DNA of 64,000 nt from Litoreibacter meonggei (GCF_003663885.1 NZ_RCCE01000006.1:285944-349943); one strand, 5' to 3'; positions 44,921 to 54,742 are shown, counted from the first letter of the stretch. The notes: a model not told the origin generated them from the letters alone. Numbers and translations: made by a program.

Positions 44921-45751
44921 TTATTTCACCGCGCCAAACGTCAGGCCACGGACAAGTTGTTTCTGGCTAAACCAGCCAAGGATGAGGATTGGTGCGATTG
45001 CCATGGTTGAAGCTGCGCTCAGTTTGGCAAAAAACAGACCTTCAGGGCTGGAATAGCTGGCAATAAAGGCTGTCAGGGGCGCTGCATTTACGGCTGTCAA
45101 ATTCAGCGTCCAGAAGGCTTCGTTCCAAGCCAGAATGAAATTCAGCAGGAGCGTTGATGCGATCCCGGGGATAGCCATCGGGGTGAGGATGTAGAGCAGT
45201 TCTTCCTTTAAAGTCGCACCGTCCATGCGCGCGGCTTCTAGGATTTCAACCGGAATTTCGCGAAAGTAGGTATAAAGCATCCAAACAATGATCGGCAGGT
45301 TGATCAGCATCAGGATTACAACCAAAGCGACGCGATTGTCCAAAATTCCCAGCTGAATACACAGAAGATAGATCGGGTAGAGCACACCGACCGCAGGCAA
45401 CATCTTGGTGGACAACATCCAAAGCAGAACGTCCTTGGTCCGCTTGGAGGGCACAAAAGCCATCGACCACGCTGCAGGAATGGCGATGATCAGACCGAGG
45501 ATGGTCGAGCCGCCCGCGATAATGATCGAGTTCCACAAAAACCGCCCATAGTTTGACCGCTCCATCACGGTCCTGTAGTTTTCCAGCGTCCAATCGAAGC
45601 CTAGAAAAATAGGTGGGCTGGCAATTGCTTGCCCCTCTGTCTTGAACGACGTCAGTATGGTCCACAAGATCGGGAAGAAGATCAGCAATCCAATGGCCCA
45701 AGCGGCGGTGGTGTTGATCAGTTTGCGACGGGGGGAAACAGAACGTGCCAT
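44921..45751 (-). CDS. smoG: Polyol ABC transporter permease
   Basis: A 276-residue permease with six hydrophobic helices and the EAA loop AARMDGATLKEELLYILTP. ATG at 45751 follows the smoF stop at 45754; a TTG at 45757 is less likely. Pairs with SmoF. Confidence 0.92.
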   Translation of the reverse strand: MARSVSPRRKLINTTAAWAIGLLIFFPILWTILTSFKTEGQAIASPPIFLGFDWTLENYRTVMERSNYGRFLWNSIIIAGGSTILGLIIAIPAAWSMAFVPSKRTKDVLLWMLSTKMLPAVGVLYPIYLLCIQLGILDNRVALVVILMLINLPIIVWMLYTYFREIPVEILEAARMDGATLKEELLYILTPMAIPGIASTLLLNFILAWNEAFWTLNLTAVNAAPLTAFIASYSSPEGLFFAKLSAASTMAIAPILILGWFSQKQLVRGLTFGAVK

Positions 45752-45753
45752 GA

Positions 45754-46620
45754 TCAATGATCCAAATTCTTGCCGACGATCCGCATGAGGAAGATCGCGA
45801 CGATGTTTGCGAGGATGATGGCGTAGACGCCACCGGCGGACCCGAGGCCGATATTCTGGCTTTCCAATACGCGCTGGAAGATCAGGTAGGACAACGTCCG
45901 TGTGCCGAATGCACCGCCTGTGGTCACAAAAATCTCTGCAAAGATTGCGAGCAGGAAGATCGTTTGGATTAGGATCACGATGGTAATGGCGCGACTGAGA
46001 TGCGGCAGGACGATGTAGAAAAAGCGTTTGGCAAAAGGTGCGCCATCCATTTCAGCGGCTTCAAGCTGCTCACTGTCAAGCGATTGGAACGCGGTCAAAA
46101 GGATCAGCGTTGCAAATGGCAACCACTGCCAGCTGACAATCATGATCAAGGATGGCATCGCTGCGTCAGACAGCCAACTGACAGGTTCGGCTCCAAAGAG
46201 CCGCCACAAATGAGCAAAAAGGCCGTTCACAGGGTCCATGAACATGTTTTTCCAAACCAGCGCGGATACGGTCGGCATGACAAAGAACGGGGCGATCACA
46301 AGGATACGCACGATGCCTTGTCCCCACATCGGCTGATCCAGCAACATCGCAAGGAGGATGCCCAGAACCACAGTGATAATCAATACACCGACAACAATGA
46401 TCAAGGTGGTCTGCACCGCTGGCCAAAAAGAACTTGAGGTCACAAACCGCACATAGTTGTCAAAACCGGTCCAACCTTTATCGCCACCACGCAGGGGCAA
46501 ATACGTTCTGAACGAGAACCATAGTGTCATGATCAGTGGGACCAGCATCCAGCCCAAGAGCAGGATCACAGCCGGGGCCATCATTAGTCGAGCTGCGGAT
46601 CGGGAAGCCTTGGTCGCCAT
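45754..46620 (-). CDS. smoF: Polyol ABC transporter permease
   Basis: A 288-residue permease. The ATG at 46620 (MATKASRSAARLM) is chosen because GGAG lies ten bases upstream; ATGs at 46629 and 46695 have poorer spacing or a non-membrane leader. The EAA loop reads AAEMDGAPFAKRFFYIVLP. It pairs with SmoG to form the polyol channel. Confidence 0.9.
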   Translation of the reverse strand: MATKASRSAARLMMAPAVILLLGWMLVPLIMTLWFSFRTYLPLRGGDKGWTGFDNYVRFVTSSSFWPAVQTTLIIVVGVLIITVVLGILLAMLLDQPMWGQGIVRILVIAPFFVMPTVSALVWKNMFMDPVNGLFAHLWRLFGAEPVSWLSDAAMPSLIMIVSWQWLPFATLILLTAFQSLDSEQLEAAEMDGAPFAKRFFYIVLPHLSRAITIVILIQTIFLLAIFAEIFVTTGGAFGTRTLSYLIFQRVLESQNIGLGSAGGVYAIILANIVAIFLMRIVGKNLDH

Positions 46621-46701
46621 GGAAGACATCTCCTTCGTGGACAGTTTGCTGAAACTCAGCCTGTCAGTAGATGACAAAGTGCAAAAGGGGGCCAATTGGA
46701 G

Positions 46702-46730
46702 CCCAAGGGGCGGACAGGCCGCCCCTTGGG
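46702..46730 (-). terminator. Strong intercistronic hairpin between smoE and smoF
   Basis: CCCAAGGGGCGG and CCGCCCCTTGGG form a perfect 12-bp stem with a five-base loop and no T-run. It probably stabilises the smoE transcript end and lowers permease expression, as for 9410-9439. Confidence 0.7.
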
Positions 46731-46746
46731 ATCACAAAGTAGCGGC

Positions 46747-48060
46747 TTATTGGTAACCAGCCGCTTCCATTGCTTCGTTGGTGATTGCCTGAGCTTTCTC
46801 AAGCGCCTCTTCGATGGTCTGCTGACCTGCATAAGCGGCTGAGAACTCTTGGCTCACTTCGGTTGCGATGCCCGCAAACTCTGGAATTGCCGCAAACTGA
46901 ATGCCGACGTATGGGCTTGGCTCCACGGTGGAATTGTTCGGATCAGCCGACAAGATCGAGTCCAGCGTCATTTTTGCAAATGGAACCGCTTGATACTTTG
47001 GGTTCTCATACAAAGATGTCCGCGCACCCGGAGGAACGTTTGCCCAACCTTCGTTGGCCGCAACCATTTCGATGTAGCCGGTACCGGTTGCCCACTCGAT
47101 GAATTGCTTGGCTTCCGCTTCCTTTTGAGTGCCGGCAGGGATCGCAAGCGCCCATGCCCAAAGCCAGTTTGAGCGCTTGCCCAGACCAGTGTCGGGTGCC
47201 AGCGCGAACGCAACAGAGTCCGCAACTGTAGAATCGTCACCAGTGACGAAGGATGCGGCAACAGTCGCGTCGATCCACATGCCGCACTTGCCTTGGTTGA
47301 ACAGCGATAGGTTTTCGTTGAACCCGTTTGTTGCGTAGCCGGCAGGACCGGACGCATCCATCATGCCCTTGTAGAAGTTCAGCGTATTTGCCCACTGCTC
47401 GGTATCAAACTGCGCCTGCCAGTTTTCGTCAAACCAACGCGCGCCGAAAGAGTTGGACATGGCTGTGATAAATGCACCTCCTTCGCCCCACCCAGCCTTG
47501 CCGCGCAGGCATATGCCGTTGATCTCGTTATCACGGTCTGTCATTGCAGCCGCCGCTTGGGCGATGAAGTCCCATGTTGGCGCGTCTGGCATCTCGAGGC
47601 CGGCAGCTTCCATCAAGTCAGTGCGATACATGACCATCGAAGACTCGCCATAGAATGGAGCCGCATAAAGTGTGCCGTCGTGGGACAGGCCACCCGCCAT
47701 GGCAGGCAGGATGTCACCTACATTATATTCTTCGGACAGATCGTCCAGTGGGACCAGCCAACCGTTTGCGCCCCAGATCGGGGTTTCGTACATGCCGATT
47801 GTCATGATGTCGAACTGACCACCTTTTGTGGTGATGTCCGTCGTAACGCGGCTACGCAGTGTGTTCTCTTCGAGCGTCACCCACTCAACGGCGATGCCGG
47901 TTTCTTTGGTGAATTGATCGGTGTAGCCCTGCATACGAACCATGTCACCGTTGTTCACGGTTGCGATGGTGATCGTGGCAGAATGACTGTCTGCAAACGC
48001 GCCGCTGGCTGTAATCAGCGAAAGCGCAGTCGCAGCACAAAGTGTCCTCTTAAAAGACAT
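46747..48060 (-). CDS. smoE: Polyol ABC transporter binding protein
   Basis: A 437-residue extracellular solute-binding protein of family 1 with a signal peptide to about GAFADSH (residue 24). It continues ITIATVNNGDMVRMQGYTDQF and has DIMTIGMYETPIWGANGWL, as in SmoE of Rhodobacter. GGGAGG precedes the start. First structural gene of the polyol operon, with the operator 71 bases upstream. Confidence 0.94.
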   Translation of the reverse strand: MSFKRTLCAATALSLITASGAFADSHSATITIATVNNGDMVRMQGYTDQFTKETGIAVEWVTLEENTLRSRVTTDITTKGGQFDIMTIGMYETPIWGANGWLVPLDDLSEEYNVGDILPAMAGGLSHDGTLYAAPFYGESSMVMYRTDLMEAAGLEMPDAPTWDFIAQAAAAMTDRDNEINGICLRGKAGWGEGGAFITAMSNSFGARWFDENWQAQFDTEQWANTLNFYKGMMDASGPAGYATNGFNENLSLFNQGKCGMWIDATVAASFVTGDDSTVADSVAFALAPDTGLGKRSNWLWAWALAIPAGTQKEAEAKQFIEWATGTGYIEMVAANEGWANVPPGARTSLYENPKYQAVPFAKMTLDSILSADPNNSTVEPSPYVGIQFAAIPEFAGIATEVSQEFSAAYAGQQTIEEALEKAQAITNEAMEAAGYQ

Positions 48061-48130
48061 CCTGAATCCTCCCTGGTTGGATGTGATGTTCCAACGCTAG
48101 TCGGAATTGCAACACGGCGTCAACAAGTAT

Positions 48131-48144
48131 TTTACGCGCGTAAA
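48131..48144. promoter_or_regulatory. LacI-family operator TTTACGCGCGTAAA upstream of smoE
   Basis: A perfect 14-bp palindrome with a central CG between the lacI stop (48155) and smoE (48060). A promoter-like TTGACG with TAGCGT 18 bases later lies between it and smoE. A weaker relative of the site occurs upstream of lacI at 49240. Confidence 0.75.
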
Positions 48145-48154
48145 GTTTAGCCAG

Positions 48155-49180
48155 TTATGCGGAGTCGCGTAAGATTAGCTTTCCTTCCAATCGCGTGCTT
48201 TTCCAAGGCGATACCTGCCCACCAATGGCCGCAAACAGGGCCTCAGCGGCGGTCTGCGATACCGCATTATAGGCGTGTGAAATTGTCGTGAGCGGCGGGC
48301 AGGTGTAGCGTGAATGCGGGTGTCCGTCCTGCCCGGCAACTCGAATCGCACAATCCTCGCACCGTCCAACGCGAATGTTTTTTTCAAAACAGGCAGTTAG
48401 TAAGCCAATGGCTAATCGATCATTGCTACACAGGATCGTATTGGTCGAAAACCGACCCTGTTCCAGCGCCTCGTGGCCGCCCAAGCGCCCGATCTCCTCA
48501 AAGCCCCAACCTTCTCCATCAACTGAAATGACGTGCGGTGTATAACCGAATGTTTCCATCGCATTGAGATAACTCTGGCGTCGGCGATGCGCGTTTGGGT
48601 TTGCAGGCGTTTTCATCTCAAAAAAACAGGGGGGTTCACCGGTGCGGCACAGATAATCGGTGATATGAGCGGTGAATTGGAAGTTGTCCGACCCTACAAA
48701 GGCCAACCCGATCTCGTCCACGCTGCTGTCAAAAATGATCGTTGGCACGTCGTCGCAGAACTTCTTCAATGCGGCGCGATCCGATGCCCGACCTAAAGGG
48801 GCCAGCAATACGCCCGCGGGCTTAAGGGACCGCAAGGTGTCCATCACCTCGACCTCCAACGCCGGGTCTCCGTGAGAACTGAACAGAGTCGGGCGATACC
48901 CGGCGGCCAAGCAGTGTTGTTCAAGGTTTCGTGCGATCTCGGCAAAATAGGGATCTGACAGCAGCGGCACAACGACGCCTACGTTCTTGGTCAACTTCCG
49001 GTTCTGGTTCATTGCGTAGATGTTAGGGCGGTATTCGAGTCGCTCCAAAGCGGCCTCAATCTTGTTGCGGGTGCTGGACCTGACACTGTTGGGATTGTTA
49101 AAGTACTTGGATATCGTCGGGCGAGAGATGCCGCTAAGGCTGGCAAATTCTTCCATGTTTCTGATCTTGCTGCCGGTCAT
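48155..49180 (-). CDS. LacI-family regulator of the polyol operon
   Basis: A 341-residue LacI/GalR protein. The helix-turn-helix is MEEFASLSGISRPTISKYFN and the hinge includes RLEYRPNIYAMN. The ligand domain carries VGVVVPLLSDPYFAEIA. It is the gene upstream of smoE, same strand. A palindrome just past its stop and a related one before its start suggest it controls the polyol genes and itself. The unusual Y-F-N in the recognition helix differs from the other two LacI proteins here. Confidence 0.9.
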   Translation of the reverse strand: MTGSKIRNMEEFASLSGISRPTISKYFNNPNSVRSSTRNKIEAALERLEYRPNIYAMNQNRKLTKNVGVVVPLLSDPYFAEIARNLEQHCLAAGYRPTLFSSHGDPALEVEVMDTLRSLKPAGVLLAPLGRASDRAALKKFCDDVPTIIFDSSVDEIGLAFVGSDNFQFTAHITDYLCRTGEPPCFFEMKTPANPNAHRRRQSYLNAMETFGYTPHVISVDGEGWGFEEIGRLGGHEALEQGRFSTNTILCSNDRLAIGLLTACFEKNIRVGRCEDCAIRVAGQDGHPHSRYTCPPLTTISHAYNAVSQTAAEALFAAIGGQVSPWKSTRLEGKLILRDSA

Positions 49181-49239
49181 GGCCGTTCACTCCACCGCAT
49201 ATTTGCGTCAATTTTATTTTACTTTTTGCGTACCATTTC

Positions 49240-49253
49240 TTGGCGCGCGCAAA
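49240..49253. promoter_or_regulatory. Weak copy of the polyol LacI operator upstream of lacI
   Basis: TTGGCGCGCGCAAA aligns with TTTACGCGCGTAAA at the central CGCGCG and the outer T and A positions. It is 60 bases upstream of the lacI start. Autoregulation is inferred. Confidence 0.4.
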
Positions 49254-50245
49254 AAATCAACATTACATTGTAAGTTTGGCACTTCTTTGGGCTAAGAGCC
49301 AATTTCATGTATCAACGTCAGCGGTCCGCAAAACGTCTTCAAAGGCATTTCGACCAGCGGCCGGATCGAGCGGACTGGTCTCAGCAGTATGGTCGCTTCT
49401 GTTCGATAGCGCGTCCCGTTTACAATGCTTTGTGTTTTGGGCTGGTGGCGGAAAGTCAGGCGCGAGGCATGATTTGCGCTCCAAACAGCTTTCAAAAACC
49501 ATGCATCAGCTACCCCCAAAAATAACAGAACGGCAGGCTGACGAATGGTAGCCTCGCCAATTCAGCACATCAACGGTCTGATGTAGATGCGTTGGGCTGG
49601 CTTGAACCCAAATTGCTCCAGCACGTTGCTAGTCGCTTCGATCAATCTGACTGCTAGCTATTCGATAGTGTCACGTCTAAATACCCACATTATACAACGG
49701 GCTGCAGTGTAGTTCTGGGTCTAGAGGTCGCGAAAGGTTCTTGTGTCAGCAAAACTGTAATCGTGAACGATCGATGCACCTAGCGCCGAGAAGCGACCAT
49801 TTCAGCGGCTGCCGTACCGCGACCAGTCACAGCCGATACAATGCCTCGAGGTACTAATCCGCCAAAGGGACAGTTGCACTATTCTGATCGTCGCGAAGGT
49901 TTGATCGACACCAGCCACCGGATGTGGCGCCATTGGTCATCGACGGCACAGAGCTTGCCAACGGCGCAGACTTGCGCCTCCTAAACGACAGCGCGGCCGG
50001 AAACCTGTTACTTCGGCATCAATGGAAATCATGCAGCCGAGGGATAGCTGTTCACCACCTTTACAACGGGTTTGTTGATTGACGAGACCAATTTCTTGGC
50101 CATCTAACAAAATCGGCGTGGGGCTTACGGCCTCCCATGTCGGCCGTCAGTTGAATCGCAAAGCTTCTGCGGCTTTACTGTTTTGTACATACGGGCCTAT
50201 TACCGCTGACCTATAATTTCTCAACGGCCCATAGGATTATTAACG
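49254..50245. other. Gene-poor stretch with short degraded frames
   Basis: Nearly 1 kb without a supported gene. Short frames occur on both strands (for example 49307-49525), none in a known family. A - strand frame near 49980-50160 has protein-like text (RPTWEAVSPTPILLDGQEIG) but is interrupted by stops. This may be decayed coding DNA. Confidence 0.4.
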
Positions 50246-52333
50246 ATGATCGCTCACTTTGTGCTCGCGGGCCAATCTAACATTGACCAGTGGTTTCATG
50301 TAGATGACGGATCTGCACTCGAATCGTTTAAAGAAACCTTCCTCGCTCTCAATCCTCAATACACCGATGTTCAGTTTTTTGACGCCGCCCGTGGCGGGTC
50401 GGCCCTCTTAAGCGGATCGGCATTGCAATATGCGGGTGTCAGAGCTCCTGACGATGCCGACCTGTTTGAGCGTATCAGTCAGAACTATTGGTACGACGAG
50501 ACCACAGGCGTGGCGGGTCCAAATTTATCGCTCTTTCTGGGCAGAATTGAAACCGCTGTCGCGACGGGTATTGAGTTTCTGGGTATTATTTGGGCTCAAG
50601 GCGAAGCGGACACAACTTACGTGGGTGAACATGGGGGCGGCAAATACACTGAAGCACTTGGTTTTGTTCTCGGTCAACTTGCCGATGCGAGCAATACGCC
50701 TGACGTCTACATTCAGGCACTAGGGGACCGGGCGTTTTATTCAGAAAGGTTGCATGGAGGCGCTGAGGCAATACGGGACGCTCAGCAACTCGTAGCGGAC
50801 TCGTCTGACGCAATAGCGCTGGCCACAACAATTTTCGATTTGGAGTTACGAGACAGCGTCCATTTAACAGTCGCTGCTTACGAGGCTGCAGCAGTTAGAA
50901 TGGCCATCGCCATTTCTACGGGAGAGACATCGCCCGCAGTCGGTGAAGCCATCCTTGTCGACCACAACACCATTCTGGTTCAGCTGCAATTGGCCCCAGA
51001 TCAACGGTGTTCAGGGGATTTTGATCTTGGCGGTTTCTCAATCGTCGAGAATGGCGTGGAAATCGAGATCACCTTGGCCACTATGACCTCTTCAGGATTG
51101 CTCAGGGTCCAGACGCTAACCGAGCTTTCCAGCCCGAACATTTCGTATGGGGCGGTGGAGAACAGCGTCAATATGCAGATTGATGATTTCATCTACGTTA
51201 CCGGCCCGAATGGCTCCGTCCCGATCTTTCCATTTAACCTGACAGTCGCCCAACCAAGCCTTGAAACAACAGAAATAGGCGGTCGCCTTCATATCGAGGG
51301 TGATGATTTGAATAATCAGGTCATTGGTTTGTCTGGCGACGACTACCTCTATGGCAATGATGGGGACGACGTTTTGATCGGAGGCTGGGGCCGAGACCGG
51401 CTCTATGGTGGCTCGGGGGCGGACACGTTTGTACTCAGCACTGATACCAGCACCGACATCGTATATGACTTCGACATCGCAGAGGATGCAATTGGGCTGC
51501 TAGGTTACTCGCAGGCCAACGTCACGTTTCGCCCTTATGGCGACAATGACTTGGATATCAGAACGCCAGACGGGCAACGTATCGTCCTCAGAAATGTCAG
51601 CTACGAGTCCGCCGACGATATACAAATCCATATGCTGGGCAATGAAGGCTCGAATGACTTGATCGGCTCTGCAGGAGAAGACCAAATATTCGCCTTCGGC
51701 GGAGATGATTGGATCGATAGCGGTGCTGGCGATGACCTGATAACTGTCGGGGTTGGCGCTGATACGATATCATTTGGCACAGGCTCCAACACGAACACAG
51801 TTTATGATTTCAACGTTGAAGAAGACACCATATTGTTGGTCGATCTGTTTGTGACGTCTCTGACCGTGGAGCAGTCCCAAGCTGGTGATCTGGAGTTGCG
51901 ATCGCCCGACGGTGATCTTCTGGTGCTAAACGGCGTTTCGCTGACAGATTTCGCCTTAGTGAATATCGTAGATCAGCAACCAGAGGTCGGTATCCTAACG
52001 GGCACCGACGGCAATGACGTGCTCCGAGGATCTGCGGTCAATGACCTGGTAAGCGGCCTTGGTGGAACGGATAGGCTATATGGTGAGGGCGGCGATGACG
52101 TTTTTGTCTTTGGCGCAGGCTCAGGCCTGAACGTGATCTATGATTTTGCTCAAGGGCAGGACAAGATTCTCATTGAAGATCAGGGTTTCGATAGCCTCAC
52201 AATCATCTCATACAATACCACCGATGCCGAAATCCGCCTCGCTTCCGGCGAAAGATTGGTGCTGCGGAATATCGATCACGATACTGTGGATGCCGATGAT
52301 TTCGTGTTTTCAGTGCCGGATGAATTCATCTAG
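50246..52333 (+). CDS. SGNH/sialate-O-acetylesterase-like hydrolase fused to RTX calcium repeats
   Basis: A 695-residue protein. Residues 1-225 are an SGNH-type domain: VLAGQSN with Ser11 as candidate nucleophile, FFDAARGGSAL, WAQGEAD near 117-122, and D203-S-V-H206. This pattern suggests sialate O-acetylesterase or a related carbohydrate esterase. Residues about 345-640 hold RTX nonapeptides (GLSGDDYLYGNDGDDVL, GSAGEDQIFAFGGDD, GTDGNDVL). There is no N-terminal signal, which with the RTX tail fits type I secretion. No type I transporter is in the window. Confidence 0.87.
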   Translation: MIAHFVLAGQSNIDQWFHVDDGSALESFKETFLALNPQYTDVQFFDAARGGSALLSGSALQYAGVRAPDDADLFERISQNYWYDETTGVAGPNLSLFLGRIETAVATGIEFLGIIWAQGEADTTYVGEHGGGKYTEALGFVLGQLADASNTPDVYIQALGDRAFYSERLHGGAEAIRDAQQLVADSSDAIALATTIFDLELRDSVHLTVAAYEAAAVRMAIAISTGETSPAVGEAILVDHNTILVQLQLAPDQRCSGDFDLGGFSIVENGVEIEITLATMTSSGLLRVQTLTELSSPNISYGAVENSVNMQIDDFIYVTGPNGSVPIFPFNLTVAQPSLETTEIGGRLHIEGDDLNNQVIGLSGDDYLYGNDGDDVLIGGWGRDRLYGGSGADTFVLSTDTSTDIVYDFDIAEDAIGLLGYSQANVTFRPYGDNDLDIRTPDGQRIVLRNVSYESADDIQIHMLGNEGSNDLIGSAGEDQIFAFGGDDWIDSGAGDDLITVGVGADTISFGTGSNTNTVYDFNVEEDTILLVDLFVTSLTVEQSQAGDLELRSPDGDLLVLNGVSLTDFALVNIVDQQPEVGILTGTDGNDVLRGSAVNDLVSGLGGTDRLYGEGGDDVFVFGAGSGLNVIYDFAQGQDKILIEDQGFDSLTIISYNTTDAEIRLASGERLVLRNIDHDTVDADDFVFSVPDEFI

Positions 52334-52713
52334 AGGCTCGCTGATATGGGCCGCCTGAGATAGACCGCAGCCGCCTCGTCGTGTGAAAAAGTCAAAGCTG
52401 GCGCAAAGCCGCCGATCTCCGCCCGCAGCAATCCCACTCTTGGAGCAACAGCACATTGTTACTCACGGCCCATTGTTGCCTTTCGCGGCATGTGCACCAA
52501 CGCCCGCTTCGCAAACAATAGGGTGCCTTGGACAAGCCGTCCCTGCGCTTCATTCGAAAACCAAAAATAGTTTTGAACCGAAGTTTAGCCCGGCGCGACT
52601 AATGGGTATCTCGCTGGCATCGGGGCGCTGATGCAAAGCCCTGACTTTGAAAAAGGCTCCGCACAGCTGGCGATAAACTTGAAAACCAAAACTAAAATTG
52701 AATGGAGAAAGAC
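52334..52713. other. Intergenic stretch between two RTX genes
   Basis: About 380 bases without a recognised gene. It ends with GGAG seven bases before the RTX start at 52714. A short frame at 52383-52631 has no family resemblance. Confidence 0.45.
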
Positions 52714-54369
52714 ATGCCGGGCTTCAACTTTTTCAACCTGTTTTCCGATGGCCTCAACATTGAAGGATCGAGCCGCGGCGATCTGATCATCGGCTCGTTC
52801 GGCGATGACATCATCACCGGAAACGGTGGCAACGACCTAATTTTCGGCCTGTTCGGCGACGACAGGATTTCCGGCGGTCTTGGGGATGACACAGTCTTCG
52901 GTGGCTTCGGTCACGACACGCTGGAGGGCGGTGACGGCGAGGATTACCTATCCGGGGGGGTCGGCGATGATCGCATTGTCGGCAGCAAGGGCGATGATCA
53001 GCTGTTTGGTGGGCAAGGCAATGACATGCTGGTCTGGAACAATGGCGATGGCTCAGACCTGATGAAAGGCGGTAGTGGTCACGATCAGGTGCAGGTCAAT
53101 TTTAACACCGACCTGGTGAATGACGACCTGCAAAACAAGGATGTGGTCGAATTTTCGGTGAGTGGCGAGGGCGTGCAATTCGCCCGGATCGAACTCAATG
53201 ACCAGACAGAACGAGGCTTGTTCCAGCTCGATATTCGCGAGACCGAGGCGCTGGAGACGAATTTCGGCGGCGGTGACGACACCGCAGTGATCAAGGACCG
53301 CGTGTTCGACAAGATTGCGCTGGATATTGATGGCGGCAACGGAGTTGACACGCTTGATCTGTCGCAGGCCGACGCAGCGATCAAGGTAAATCTTGCCGCA
53401 GGCAAACTCGGTCGTTCCAAGGCGGAGAACTTTGAGAACGTCATCGGCACTCAGTTTGACGACAAGATCAAGGGCGACACCGGGGACAATGTGATCTCGG
53501 GCCTTGGCGGGGAAGACACGATCAATGGTCGGGCCGGTGACGACACCCTGATCGGCGGCAAGGGCAATGACAAGGTCTTCGGCGGCAAGGGCGACGACAC
53601 CCTTGTGTGGAACAATGGCGACGGCTCTGACCTTTTGAATGGTAGCAAAGGCGACGATCTGGTGCAGGTCAATTTCGACACTGATCTGGTGAACGACGAC
53701 CTTCAGAACAAAGACGTGGCAGAGTTTTCGGTGACGGATCAAGGCGTGCAGTTCGCCCGGATTGAGGTCAATGACCAAACTGAAGCAGGCCTGTTCCAGC
53801 TCGACATCCGCAACACCGAAACGCTGGAGACGAATTTCGGCGGCGGCGATGATGCGGCGGTGATCATGGGCGACGTGCTACGCAAGATCGTGCTTGATCT
53901 CGATGGCGGCGATGGCGTGAACCTGCTGGACTTCAGCCAGGCGGCGTCCGCTGTCGCGGTTGATCTGGGAGCAGGCACCATAAACACCAATGCGCCTGGT
54001 GCCCAAGCGTCGACCGCAAATAAATTCGAAGGCGTCACCGGCACGGCGTTCGACGACACAATCGCCGGCAACGATCAGGACAACGTAATTCGTGGCGGCG
54101 CCGGAAATGACGTGATGGCGGGCGGCGAAGGGGCGGATACCTTTGTCTTTTTCGAAGAAGATACCGGCATCGACATCATAACTGATTTCGAGTTCGGCGT
54201 GGACAGCCTCGCGTTTTTAACCACCGATCCCGGCGTGACGACCGACAACCTGATGAAAAATTTGACCCAGATCGGCGATGACGTGGAACTGGCCCTCAAT
54301 AACAAAGTGATCACCTTTGAGGATGCCGTGGTCACAGACTTTACCACCGACGATTTTATGATTGCCTGA
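52714..54369 (+). CDS. RTX calcium-binding secreted protein
   Basis: A 551-residue RTX protein. GGAG seven bases before 52714 favours MPGFNFFNLFSDG over an ATG at 52702. RTX nonapeptides occupy about residues 15-100 and 250-295, with another block near 445-475 (GNDQDNVIRGGAGNDVMAGG). The region near residue 103 and again near 294 forms a 91-residue internal duplication (see the repeat entries). No catalytic domain is evident. It ends with a type I secretion-like tail and is followed by a terminator. Confidence 0.9.
   Translation: MPGFNFFNLFSDGLNIEGSSRGDLIIGSFGDDIITGNGGNDLIFGLFGDDRISGGLGDDTVFGGFGHDTLEGGDGEDYLSGGVGDDRIVGSKGDDQLFGGQGNDMLVWNNGDGSDLMKGGSGHDQVQVNFNTDLVNDDLQNKDVVEFSVSGEGVQFARIELNDQTERGLFQLDIRETEALETNFGGGDDTAVIKDRVFDKIALDIDGGNGVDTLDLSQADAAIKVNLAAGKLGRSKAENFENVIGTQFDDKIKGDTGDNVISGLGGEDTINGRAGDDTLIGGKGNDKVFGGKGDDTLVWNNGDGSDLLNGSKGDDLVQVNFDTDLVNDDLQNKDVAEFSVTDQGVQFARIEVNDQTEAGLFQLDIRNTETLETNFGGGDDAAVIMGDVLRKIVLDLDGGDGVNLLDFSQAASAVAVDLGAGTINTNAPGAQASTANKFEGVTGTAFDDTIAGNDQDNVIRGGAGNDVMAGGEGADTFVFFEEDTGIDIITDFEFGVDSLAFLTTDPGVTTDNLMKNLTQIGDDVELALNNKVITFEDAVVTDFTTDDFMIA
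53020..53292 (+). repeat. Internal 273-base duplication in the RTX gene, copy 1
   Basis: Encodes LVWNNGDGSDL to GGGDDTAVI, 91 residues nearly the same as copy 2 at 53593-53865. The shared VNDDLQNKDV and FQLDIR cores mark the repeated unit. Confidence 0.8.
53593..53865 (+). repeat. Internal 273-base duplication in the RTX gene, copy 2
   Basis: Encodes LVWNNGDGSDL to GGGDDAAVI, aligned without gaps to copy 1, with scattered substitutions at the protein level. Confidence 0.8.
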
Positions 54370-54394
54370 GTACCTTGTACGTCGGAGGTATGCG

Positions 54395-54421
54395 GCCCCG
54401 CCAGTGTTCAGCTGGCGGGGC
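54395..54421 (+). terminator. Terminator hairpin after the RTX gene
   Basis: GCCCCGCCAG and CTGGCGGGGC form a perfect 10-bp stem with a seven-base loop, 25 bases after the stop. It is followed by TTGCTC rather than a strong T-run. Confidence 0.65.
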
Positions 54422-54467
54422 TTGCTCATGTGAGGAACTCGCCGCAGCCTCAAAGAGGGAGCCTCAG

Positions 54468-54742
54468 TCGAGACAGGCCCCGTCGGCACGGACCAGACCG
54501 TAGCCGAATGTCGTATTGCCAACAGCGGAAATCTGATCAACAGGCGATTTTGTCCTAAGTGCGGCAGTGCTATCTTCCACACGAGAGCAGGATTGGATGG
54601 GAAGATTGTAGTCCGAACGTCTTCCTTACATGATCCTGAAATAGCAAAACCAAATCGGGCCAATTACCTGAGCAGTGCGGAATCTTGGGATCATATTGAC
54701 CCAGCGTTGTCATCTGACGAAAAGATGACAACCGGTAAATAG
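54468..54742 (+). pseudogene. GFA-family gene fragment
   Basis: An open frame with no start reads RRFCPKCGSAIF, KIVVRTSSLHDPEI and SWDHIDPAL, and ends in TAG at 54742. This is the C-terminal half of a GFA-domain protein. The first zinc cysteines are missing. The intact GFA gene at 35322-35726 has a different sequence here, so it is not a recent copy. Confidence 0.75.
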
